From: Chryseomonas sp014190935
GTDB taxonomy: Bacteria; Pseudomonadota; Gammaproteobacteria; Pseudomonadales; Pseudomonadaceae
Direction of reading: 5' to 3'
Length of the DNA stretch: 64,000 nucleotides
Assembly (NCBI RefSeq): GCF_014190935.1
Contig: NZ_JACHVV010000001.1
Location: forward strand, 868,001-932,000
Below, piece by piece: positions 57,422-64,000 of the stretch; the first letter of the stretch is position 1; every line of letters starts with the position of its first letter. The notes below the pieces were generated by a model, which searched no databases, was not told the origin of the DNA, and saw only the letters and a program-made list of their open reading frames with translations. The position numbers were made by a program, and so were the translations under genes.

Positions 57422-58309
57422 TCAGGCCTGACACACATCCGCTATCCGGGCTTTCAACAGATTCGCCAGCTCATCGAAGAGGATCTGTACCGAGCGCAGC
57501 GACAGATTGTCCGGGCGGGTCAGCAGCCAGATATCGGTGTCGCAACCGGGCAGCGCCGGACCCAGACGTTCGACGCCGTCAAGGCTGCTGATCATGAAGT
57601 CGGGGAGGGCAGCCACGCCGAGGCCGGCGCCGACCAGGCTGCCGACCGAGGACATGCTGCTGCAGCGATAGCGCGGGGTGAGGCTGGGATAGGCCTGGCG
57701 CAGCCAGGTGACCGAGACGTGATCGGCCAGGGAATCGTCCGGGGCGATCCAGGGCAGCTCGGTGGCCAACTGGCCGTAACCGGCGCGATAGCGCTCGTGA
57801 CCGCAGACGAAGTAGGAACTGCGGCCGAGCCGGCGGCCGATCAGGTGTTCGGGCGGGGCATTGGACAGGCGCAGGGCGATGTCCGCATCCCGCCGACTCA
57901 GGCTGGCGAAGGTGTTGGAGGTGGCGACTTCCAGGGCGACCGCGGGATAGCGCGGCATGAGGTCGGCCAGGCCCGGCAGCAGCAGGCTGCGCAGCACGGC
58001 ATCGGTGCAGGTCAGGCGGACCGTGCCGCTGATGACGTTTTCGCCCTGGGTGAGGGCGATGCGCGCCGCGTCCAGCGCCTGTTCGGCACGCTCCGCCTGT
58101 TCGGCGAGGGCCTTGGCGCTCTGGGTCGGGGTGTAGCCGCGGCGGGTCTTGTCGAACAGCGCGACCTGCAGATTGGCTTCGAGCTTGCGGATGGCGCGAA
58201 AGACCGTGGAGACGTCCACCTGCAGCTGCTCGGCGGCGCGGGCGAGGGTTCGGCCACGCACCAGGGCAAGGATCAGCTTGAGATCGGCATGGCCTATCTG
58301 ATATTGCAT
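57422..58309 (-). CDS. LysR-type regulator of the puu cluster
   Basis: A 295-residue LysR protein: DLKLILALVRGRTLARAAEQLQVDVSTVFRAIRKLEANL is the HTH and the effector domain starts near residue 92 (SGTVRLTCTDAVLRSLLLPGL). It is divergent from puuA (202-base gap), so it is the likely controller of putrescine breakdown here. In E. coli the regulator PuuR is an unrelated HTH-cupin protein; I see no PuuR in the window. ATG at 58309 is the first; the HTH starts close to it, which is typical for this branch. Confidence 0.88.
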   Translation of the reverse strand: MQYQIGHADLKLILALVRGRTLARAAEQLQVDVSTVFRAIRKLEANLQVALFDKTRRGYTPTQSAKALAEQAERAEQALDAARIALTQGENVISGTVRLTCTDAVLRSLLLPGLADLMPRYPAVALEVATSNTFASLSRRDADIALRLSNAPPEHLIGRRLGRSSYFVCGHERYRAGYGQLATELPWIAPDDSLADHVSVTWLRQAYPSLTPRYRCSSMSSVGSLVGAGLGVAALPDFMISSLDGVERLGPALPGCDTDIWLLTRPDNLSLRSVQILFDELANLLKARIADVCQA

Positions 58310-58511
58310 CCGTGCATTCTTCCTTTGCCGATTCGCCGATATGGGTTGCGCTCATGCCAATTTATACTGGCCCAGCCCGTCGAGGGCAATCAGGTGGAAT
58401 GGCGGACCTTGGCCAAGAGGTCGGCGCCTGCAGCAACCACCGCCCACAGCCACGCTGCCAGACCCGCACGAGCAAGCACAACGAAGCGGGCCAGCGTCAA
58501 GGATGCCTCCC

Positions 58512-59894
58512 ATGAATTCGATATCCCCCCGCGTCGTCCAGCTCACCGAAGCCAACGGCTTTCTCAAGGAGCACCCGGAAATCCAGTACGTCGATCTGTT
58601 GATCACCGACATGAACGGCGTCATCCGGGGCAAGCGCGTCGAGCGGGCCAGTCTCTCCAAGGTCTATGAGCGCGGCATCAATCTGCCGGCCTCGCTGTTC
58701 GCCCTGGACATCAACGGCTCCACGGTGGAAAGCACCGGCCTGGGCCTGCACATCGGCGATGCCGATCGCACCTGCTTTCCCATCCCCGGCACCCTGAGCT
58801 ACGAGCCCTGGCAGAAGCGCCCGACCGCGCAGCTGCTGATGACCATGCACGAGCAGGACGGCTCGCCGTTCTTCGCCGATCCGCGCGAGGTGCTGCGGCG
58901 GGTGGTGAAGAAGTTCGACGACCTGGGCCTGACCATCTGCGCCGCCTTCGAACTGGAGTTCTATCTGATTGACCAGGAGAACGTGAACGGCCGGCCACAG
59001 CCGCCGCGCTCGCCGATCTCCGGCAAGCGGCCGGTCTCCACCCAGGTCTATCTGATCGACGACCTCGACGAATACGTGGATTGCCTGCAGGACATGCTGG
59101 AAGGCGCCAAGGAGCAGGGGCTGCCGGCCGATGCCATCGTCAAGGAGTCCGCGCCGGCGCAATTCGAGGTCAACCTGCATCACGTCGAGGACGCCATCAA
59201 GGCCTGCGACCATGCGGTGCTGCTCAAGCGGCTGATCAAGAACATCGCCTACGACCATGAGATGGATTCCACCTTCATGGCCAAGCCCTATCCCGGCCAG
59301 GCGGGCAACGGCCTGCACGTGCACATCTCGCTGCTGGACAAGCAGACCGGGCAGAACATCTTCGCCACCGACGATCCCGAGCACCATGCGCCGCTGCGCC
59401 ACGCCATCGCCGGCATCCTCGAAACCCTCCCGGCGTCGATGGCCTTCCTCTGCCCGAACGTCAATTCCTATCGCCGCTTCGGCGCCCAGTTCTATGTGCC
59501 CAACGCGCCGAGCTGGGGCCTGGACAACCGTACCGTGGCGGTGCGCGTGCCCACCGGCAGCAGCGAGGCGATCCGCATCGAGCACCGGGTCGCCGGGGCC
59601 GACGCCAATCCCTATCTGATGATGGCCTCGATCCTCGCCGGCATTCACCACGGCATGACCCAGCGCCTGGAGCCCTGCGCCCCGGTCAGCGGCAACTCCT
59701 ACGAGCAGCTCGAACAGAGCCTGCCCAACAACCTGCGTGACGCCCTGCGCCGGCTGGACGACAGCGCGGTGATGAACCAGTACATCAGCCCCGCGTACAT
59801 CGACATCTTCGTCGCCTGCAAGGAAGCCGAGCTGGAGGAGTTCGAGACCACCATCTCCGACCTCGAATACAACTGGTACCTGCACACCGTCTAG
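58512..59894 (+). CDS. puuA: Gamma-glutamylputrescine synthetase
   Basis: A 460-residue glutamine-synthetase-family enzyme. It ligates glutamate to putrescine using ATP, the first step of the Puu pathway. Seen: YVDLLITDMNGVIRGKRV, AAFELEFYLID, KESAPAQFEVNL, MAKPYPGQAGNGLHVHISLLD and RVAGADANPYLMMASILAGIHHG, the GS catalytic core with metal and ATP ligands. Length and the N-terminus fit PuuA and not the ammonia-assimilating GlnA. The ATG at 58512 is nine bases after AAGGA; an ATG nine bases upstream abuts that site and is not used. Upstream lies the divergent LysR gene; puuC follows with an 11-base gap. Confidence 0.9.
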   Translation: MNSISPRVVQLTEANGFLKEHPEIQYVDLLITDMNGVIRGKRVERASLSKVYERGINLPASLFALDINGSTVESTGLGLHIGDADRTCFPIPGTLSYEPWQKRPTAQLLMTMHEQDGSPFFADPREVLRRVVKKFDDLGLTICAAFELEFYLIDQENVNGRPQPPRSPISGKRPVSTQVYLIDDLDEYVDCLQDMLEGAKEQGLPADAIVKESAPAQFEVNLHHVEDAIKACDHAVLLKRLIKNIAYDHEMDSTFMAKPYPGQAGNGLHVHISLLDKQTGQNIFATDDPEHHAPLRHAIAGILETLPASMAFLCPNVNSYRRFGAQFYVPNAPSWGLDNRTVAVRVPTGSSEAIRIEHRVAGADANPYLMMASILAGIHHGMTQRLEPCAPVSGNSYEQLEQSLPNNLRDALRRLDDSAVMNQYISPAYIDIFVACKEAELEEFETTISDLEYNWYLHTV

Positions 59895-59905
59895 GAGGCG
59901 TGATC

Positions 59906-61399
59906 ATGACCGTGCTGACGCAACAGGACTGGGAGCGGCGTGCCCAGGCATTGACCATCGAAGCCCGTGCCTTCATCGACGGCCGCTACCAGGCCGCCCA
60001 GGGCGGCGCGACCTTCGACGACCTGAGTCCGGTGGATGGTCGCCAGCTGGCGCGGGTGGCCAGTTGCATGGCTGAGGATGCCGAGCTGGCCGTGGAGGCC
60101 GCCCGGGCAAGTTTCGCGCGGGGCGACTGGGCGCATCAGGCACCGGCGCAGCGCAAGCGGGCGCTGATCGCCTTCGCCGATCTCTTGCTGGCCCATGCCG
60201 AGGAGCTGGCCCTGCTGGAAACCCTGGACATGGGCAAGCCGATCAGCGATTCGCTCGCCATCGACGTGCCGGCGGCGGCCAATGCCATCCGCTGGAGCGC
60301 CGAGGCCATCGACAAAGTCTACGACGAGGTGGCGCCCACCCCGCGTGACCAGCTCGGCCTGGTGACCCGCGAGCCGGTGGGGGTGGTCGCGGCCATTGTG
60401 CCCTGGAATTTCCCGCTGATGATGGCCTGCTGGAAGCTGGGTCCGGCGCTCGCCACCGGCAACTCGGTGATCCTCAAGCCGTCCGAGAAGTCGCCGCTGA
60501 CCGCCATCCGCATCGCCGCCCTGGCGCTGGAGGCCGGCATCCCGGCGGGCGTGTTCAACGTGCTGCCCGGTTACGGCCATACCGTGGGCCAGGCGCTGGC
60601 GCTGCACCCGGACGTGGATACCCTGGTCTTTACCGGCTCCACCCGTATCGCCAAGCAGCTGCTGGTCTATGCCGGCGAGTCGAACATGAAGCGCGTCTGG
60701 CTGGAGGCGGGCGGCAAGAGCCCCAACATCGTCTTCGCCGACGCCCCGGACCTCATGGCCGCCGCCGAGGCAGCTGCGGCCGCCATCGCCTTCAACCAGG
60801 GCGAGGTGTGCATCGCCGGCTCGCGGCTGCTGGTCGAGCGCTCGATCAAGACGCGTTTTCTGGCCCTGGTGGCGGAGGCGCTGCAGGCGTGGACGCCCGG
60901 CCATGCCTTGAATCCCGACACCCGCGTCGGCGCCCTGGTGGACGAGGGCCATCTGCGCACTGTGCTGGAGTTCATCGAGGCCGGCCGCGCCGAAGGTGCG
61001 CGACTGGTGAGCGGCGGCGAGCGGGCCCTGAGCGAAACCGGCGGCAGCTACGTCACGCCGACCCTTTTCGAAGGCGTGGACAACGCCATGCGCATCGCCC
61101 GGGAAGAGATCTTCGGGCCGGTGCTGGCGGTGATCGACTTCGACGGCGAAGCGGAGGCCGTGCGCATCGCCAACGACACCCCCTATGGCCTGGCCGCCGC
61201 CGTCTGGACGAGCGACCTCTCCCGCGCCCATCGCGTGGCCCGCGGCTTGCGTGCGGGCAGTGTCTGGGTCAACCAGTATGATGGCGGCGACATGACGGCG
61301 CCCTTCGGTGGCTTCAAGCAGTCCGGCAACGGACGCGACAAGTCGCTGCACGCCTTCGACAAATACACCGAACTCAAGGCGACCTGGATCAAGCTCTGA
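59906..61399 (+). CDS. puuC: Gamma-glutamyl-gamma-aminobutyraldehyde dehydrogenase
   Basis: A 497-residue NAD(P)+ aldehyde dehydrogenase. The catalytic Cys302 is in NQGEVCIAGSRL and the general base Glu267 in WLEAGGKSPN; the cofactor motif is FTGSTRIAKQLL. The whole protein reads as PuuC: VPWNFPLMMACWKLGPALATGNSVILKPSE and the C-terminal SGNGRDKSLHAFDKYTELKATWIKL. It oxidises gamma-glutamyl-gamma-aminobutyraldehyde to gamma-glutamyl-GABA, the third step. The ATG at 59906 has AGGAGG 7 bases upstream; a GTG two codons earlier is an alternative. It lies between puuA and puuB in one operon. Confidence 0.92.
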   Translation: MTVLTQQDWERRAQALTIEARAFIDGRYQAAQGGATFDDLSPVDGRQLARVASCMAEDAELAVEAARASFARGDWAHQAPAQRKRALIAFADLLLAHAEELALLETLDMGKPISDSLAIDVPAAANAIRWSAEAIDKVYDEVAPTPRDQLGLVTREPVGVVAAIVPWNFPLMMACWKLGPALATGNSVILKPSEKSPLTAIRIAALALEAGIPAGVFNVLPGYGHTVGQALALHPDVDTLVFTGSTRIAKQLLVYAGESNMKRVWLEAGGKSPNIVFADAPDLMAAAEAAAAAIAFNQGEVCIAGSRLLVERSIKTRFLALVAEALQAWTPGHALNPDTRVGALVDEGHLRTVLEFIEAGRAEGARLVSGGERALSETGGSYVTPTLFEGVDNAMRIAREEIFGPVLAVIDFDGEAEAVRIANDTPYGLAAAVWTSDLSRAHRVARGLRAGSVWVNQYDGGDMTAPFGGFKQSGNGRDKSLHAFDKYTELKATWIKL

Positions 61400-61454
61400 A
61401 CAGGCGCGGCGGCCCGGGCGTTCGCGCCGGAGCCGCAGGCAGAGGAATCTCACC

Positions 61455-62732
61455 ATGCAACAACACGTCGGCAGTTACTACGCGGCTTCGCGCAACATCC
61501 ACACCGAATACCCGGTGCTCCAGGGCAGTGTCGACAGCGACGTCTGCGTCATCGGCGCCGGGTACACCGGGCTCTCCACCGCGCTGTTCCTGCTGGAGCA
61601 CGGCTTCAGCGTGACGGTGCTGGAAGCGGCGCGGGTCGGCTTCGGCGCCTCTGGGCGCAATGGCGGCCAGATCGTCAACAGCTACAGCCGCGACATCGAT
61701 ACCATCGAGCGCCAGCTGCCACCCAGGCAGGCGCAACTGCTGGGCGAGATGGCCTTCGAAGGTAATCGCATCATCCGCGAGCGTGTCGCCCGCTACGACA
61801 TCCAATGCGATCTGAAGGACGGCGGCGTCTTCGCCGCCCTGACCGGCAAGCAGCTCGGTCACCTGGAAGCCCAGCAGAAGCTCTGGGAGCGCTACGGCCA
61901 TACGCAGCTGCAGCTGCTCGACAAGGCCGGCATCGGCCAGGTGGTCGGCACCGAGCGCTATCTGGGTGGCCTGCTGGACATGAGCGGCGGCCATATCCAC
62001 CCGCTCAACCTGGCCCTGGGTGAGGCGGCGGCTGTGGCGTCCCTGGGCGGCAAGATCTACGAGCAGAGCGCGGCCGTGCGCATCGACCGCGGCGCCAATC
62101 CGGTGGTGCATACCGCTCAGGGCCAGGTGAAGGCGCGCTTCGTGGTGGTCGCCGGCAACGCCTACCTGGGCGGGTTGGTGCCGGAACTGGCCGCCAAGTC
62201 CATGCCCTGCGGCACCCAGGTGCTCACTACCGAGCCGCTGTCCGAGGAGCTGGCGCGCAGCCTGCTGCCCCAGGACTATTGCGTCGAGGACTGCAACTAC
62301 CTGCTCGACTACTTCCGCCTCAGCGCCGATCGCCGGCTGATCTACGGCGGGGGCGTGGTCTATGGCGCGCGGGATCCGGCGGACATCGAGGCCATCATCC
62401 GGCCGAAGATGCTGCAGACCTTTCCGCAGCTCAAGGGTGTGAAGATCGACTTCACCTGGACCGGCAACTTCCTGCTGACGCTGTCGCGCCTGCCCCAGGT
62501 GGGCCGCCTCGGCGACAACATCTACTACTCCCAGGGCTGCAGCGGTCACGGCGTCACCTACACCCACCTGGCCGGCAAGGTGCTGGCCGAGGCCCTGCGC
62601 GGCCAGGCCGAGCGCTTCGATGCCTTCGCCGGCCTGCCGCACTATCCCTTCCCGGGCGGGCAGCTCCTGCGCGTGCCCTTCACCGCACTGGGCGCGACCT
62701 ACTACCAGTTGCGCGATCGCCTCGGTATCTGA
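61455..62732 (+). CDS. puuB: Gamma-glutamylputrescine oxidase
   Basis: A 425-residue DAO-family FAD oxidase. The N-terminus GSYYAASRNIHTEYPVLQGSVDSDVCVIGAGYTGLSTALFLLEHG carries the family start and the FAD-binding GxGxxG; ASGRNGGQIVN is the cofactor loop. It oxidises gamma-glutamylputrescine to the aminobutyraldehyde, releasing ammonia and peroxide, the second pathway step. The ATG at 61455 follows GAGGAATCTCACC, 55 bases after puuC. CAACAACA immediately after the start is a near match to the Crc motif. Confidence 0.92.
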   Translation: MQQHVGSYYAASRNIHTEYPVLQGSVDSDVCVIGAGYTGLSTALFLLEHGFSVTVLEAARVGFGASGRNGGQIVNSYSRDIDTIERQLPPRQAQLLGEMAFEGNRIIRERVARYDIQCDLKDGGVFAALTGKQLGHLEAQQKLWERYGHTQLQLLDKAGIGQVVGTERYLGGLLDMSGGHIHPLNLALGEAAAVASLGGKIYEQSAAVRIDRGANPVVHTAQGQVKARFVVVAGNAYLGGLVPELAAKSMPCGTQVLTTEPLSEELARSLLPQDYCVEDCNYLLDYFRLSADRRLIYGGGVVYGARDPADIEAIIRPKMLQTFPQLKGVKIDFTWTGNFLLTLSRLPQVGRLGDNIYYSQGCSGHGVTYTHLAGKVLAEALRGQAERFDAFAGLPHYPFPGGQLLRVPFTALGATYYQLRDRLGI

Positions 62733-62777
62733 CCCTGTCCGCCCGCCGGGTACCGGCGGGCACTCTGGAGATAAGCC

Positions 62778-63524
62778 ATGTCCCCTATGCCCCTGATCGG
62801 CGTGACGGCGTGCCGGCAGACGCTCGGCAAATACGATTCCCATACCGTCGGCGACAAGTACGTCGAGGCGGCGGGTCATGCCGGCCTGCCGGTGGTGCTG
62901 CCGGCGCGCAGCGTGCCGAGCGATCCGCAGGCGCTGCTGGCGCACCTGGACGGCCTGCTGTTCACCGGCTCGCCCTCCAATGTCGAGCCCCGGCACTACC
63001 AGGGACCGGCGAGTCTCGCCGGCACCCACCACGATGCCGCGCGCGACGCCTACACCCTGCCGCTGCTGCGCCTGGCCATCGACCGCGGCATCCCGGTGTT
63101 CTGCATCTGCCGCGGCTTCCAGGAGCTGAACGTGGCCCTGGGCGGCAGCCTGCACCAGCGCGTCCAGGAACTGCCCGGGCATGCCGATCACCGCGAGCCC
63201 CAGAGCGAGTTGCTCGCCGAGCAGTATGCGCCCACGCACCCGGTCACGGTGCCGCCCGGCGGGCTGTTCGAGCGCCTCGGCCTGCCGGCCAGCTTCCAGG
63301 TGAATTCCCTGCACAGCCAGGGCATCGCGCGCCTGGCGCCCGGGTTGCGCATCGAGGCCCAGGCGCCGGATGGCCTGGTGGAAGGGGTATCCCTGGCCGA
63401 CGCCCCCGGTTTCGTCGTCGGGGTGCAGTGGCATCCCGAGTGGAATTTCCGCGAGAACCCCGAATCCCTGGCGCTGCTGGACGCGTTTCGCGACGCCTGC
63501 CAGCGCCGTGCCGCCGCGCGCTAG
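62778..63524 (+). CDS. puuD: Gamma-glutamyl-GABA hydrolase
   Basis: A 248-residue class I glutamine-amidotransferase-like hydrolase. The catalytic triad is Cys111 (ICRGFQE), His219 and Glu221 (VQWHPEW). PuuD cleaves gamma-glutamyl-GABA to glutamate and GABA, completing the pathway to GABA. The start is at a normal distance from a GGAGATAAGCC site. It ends the enzyme set; puuE (GABA aminotransferase) is not in the window. The permease gene follows after 58 bases. Confidence 0.93.
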   Translation: MSPMPLIGVTACRQTLGKYDSHTVGDKYVEAAGHAGLPVVLPARSVPSDPQALLAHLDGLLFTGSPSNVEPRHYQGPASLAGTHHDAARDAYTLPLLRLAIDRGIPVFCICRGFQELNVALGGSLHQRVQELPGHADHREPQSELLAEQYAPTHPVTVPPGGLFERLGLPASFQVNSLHSQGIARLAPGLRIEAQAPDGLVEGVSLADAPGFVVGVQWHPEWNFRENPESLALLDAFRDACQRRAAAR

Positions 63525-63551
63525 GCACCTTGCCGCACACGCCGCACTCTG

Positions 63552-63559
63552 AATAACAA
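63552..63559 (+). promoter_or_regulatory. Hfq/Crc CA motif upstream of the APC permease
   Basis: AATAACAA, exact AANAANAA, 23 bases upstream of the ATG at 63583. Confidence 0.45.
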
Positions 63560-63582
63560 TTCCAACAGCAGGGCAGAGACCT

Positions 63583-64000
63583 ATGACTGAACAGCGCAAG
63601 GGCACGCCGGCCGGCGGCTCGGACACCGCCGGGCCGGCAGCCCTGGCCGATCCGTCCGCCAAGGGCCTGGCCGCCGGCTCCCTCGGGCTGCTCGCCTGCG
63701 TGGTGCTGGGCATCTCCACCATCGCCCCCGTCTACACCCTCACCGGCGCCCTCGGGCCGACCGTGCGCGAGGTGGGCGTCTATCTGCCCGCGGTCTTCAT
63801 CGTCGGCTTCCTGCCGATGCTCTTGGTGGCCCTGGGGTATCGCGAGCTGAACGCGGTCGATCCGGACAGCGGCACCTCCTTTACCTGGTCGACCCGCGCC
63901 TTCGGTCCCATGATCGGCTGGATCGGCGGCTGGGGCCTGGTCACGGCCACCACCATCGTGCTGTCCAACCTCGCCGGGGTGGCGGTGGACTTCTTCTACC
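63583..64000 (+). CDS. APC-family amine/amino-acid permease (partial, runs off the window)
   Basis: The first 139 codons of a 12-helix APC-family permease, cut by the window end. After a 28-residue polar start it has GSLGLLACVVLGISTIAPVYTLTGAL, the usual first helix, and then VDPDSGTSFTWSTRAFGPMIGWIGGWGLV, an APC signature. It probably imports putrescine or another amine for the adjacent puu genes. ATG with a GGCAGAGAC ribosome region. 3' end lies outside the window. Confidence 0.85.
   Translation, partial: MTEQRKGTPAGGSDTAGPAALADPSAKGLAAGSLGLLACVVLGISTIAPVYTLTGALGPTVREVGVYLPAVFIVGFLPMLLVALGYRELNAVDPDSGTSFTWSTRAFGPMIGWIGGWGLVTATTIVLSNLAGVAVDFFY

Noticed and set aside
61389..63722. A 777-codon minus-strand frame over puuB and puuD
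   Set aside because: Both genes are fully supported on the plus strand with catalytic residues; the antisense frame has no domain.
1..64000. tRNA, rRNA, insertion sequences, phage or plasmid genes
   Set aside because: None found by reading both strands; no transposase, integrase or inverted terminal repeats were seen.

Overview
The window is a GC-rich (about two thirds G+C) chromosomal stretch that reads like a Pseudomonas or close gammaproteobacterial relative. The reasons are the gene families present (RlmE, NudK, RlhA, a PuuA/C/B/D route, many LysR regulators) and repeated A-rich AANAANAA motifs, the Hfq/Crc catabolite-repression signature of pseudomonads, just upstream of transport and catabolic genes. 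The species cannot be fixed from this sequence. I saw no rRNA, tRNA, insertion sequence, phage gene or CRISPR array.

Layout. 1-7.6 kb: rlmE, a small orphan ORF, a chemoreceptor, a decayed LysR fragment, a secreted amidotransferase-like protein, a DeoR regulator divergent from nudK with phased 10-bp repeats between them, a DUF1993 protein and a PPOX flavoprotein. 8.0-12.5 kb: an amine/amino-acid operon (ABC permease, ATPase, binding protein, FAD oxidase, Lrp regulator). 13-15.7 kb: a GST and RlhA. 16-20 kb: MFS transporter, LysR, RraA-type aldolase-like protein and a DUF1932 dehydrogenase. 20.1-25.3 kb: LysR divergent from a split transketolase, a 3-hydroxyisobutyrate-type dehydrogenase and an MHS symporter. 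25.4-30.4 kb: LysR plus dabB-dabA, an inorganic-carbon uptake pair. 30.5-33.3 kb: a NUDIX protein, a small membrane protein, an epoxide hydrolase and its divergent TetR.

33.4-40.6 kb: IclR, CoA ligase, fused polyamine-type permease, ATPase, binding protein and a crotonase, tied together by the same TTCGATAAAA operator in two promoters. 41.1-48 kb: a seven-gene sugar operon (ribose-type ABC importer, aldose 1-dehydrogenase, LgoD-like zinc dehydrogenase, RhaM-type mutarotase, FadR-type regulator) that fits L-fucose or L-galactose oxidation, headed by a large inverted repeat that looks like a paired GntR operator. 48.2-51.6 kb: sugar-acid MFS, 2-hydroxyacid dehydrogenase and LysR. 51.6-56.3 kb: nucleoside-type MFS, TIM-barrel isomerase and Gfo/Idh/MocA oxidoreductase, opposite a LacI regulator with a perfect TGTAACCGGTTACA operator. 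56.3-57.1 kb: two small orphan ORFs. 57.4-64 kb: LysR divergent from puuA-puuC-puuB-puuD and an APC permease that runs off the window.

Overall the window is a run of self-contained nutrient-use cassettes, most with their own transporter and regulator, and probably under shared Crc/Hfq control. Four of them (RraA/DUF1932, split transketolase, CoA-ligase/polyamine-type ABC, Gfo/TIM-barrel) do not match a complete pathway I can name and are the best places to look for new catabolic chemistry.
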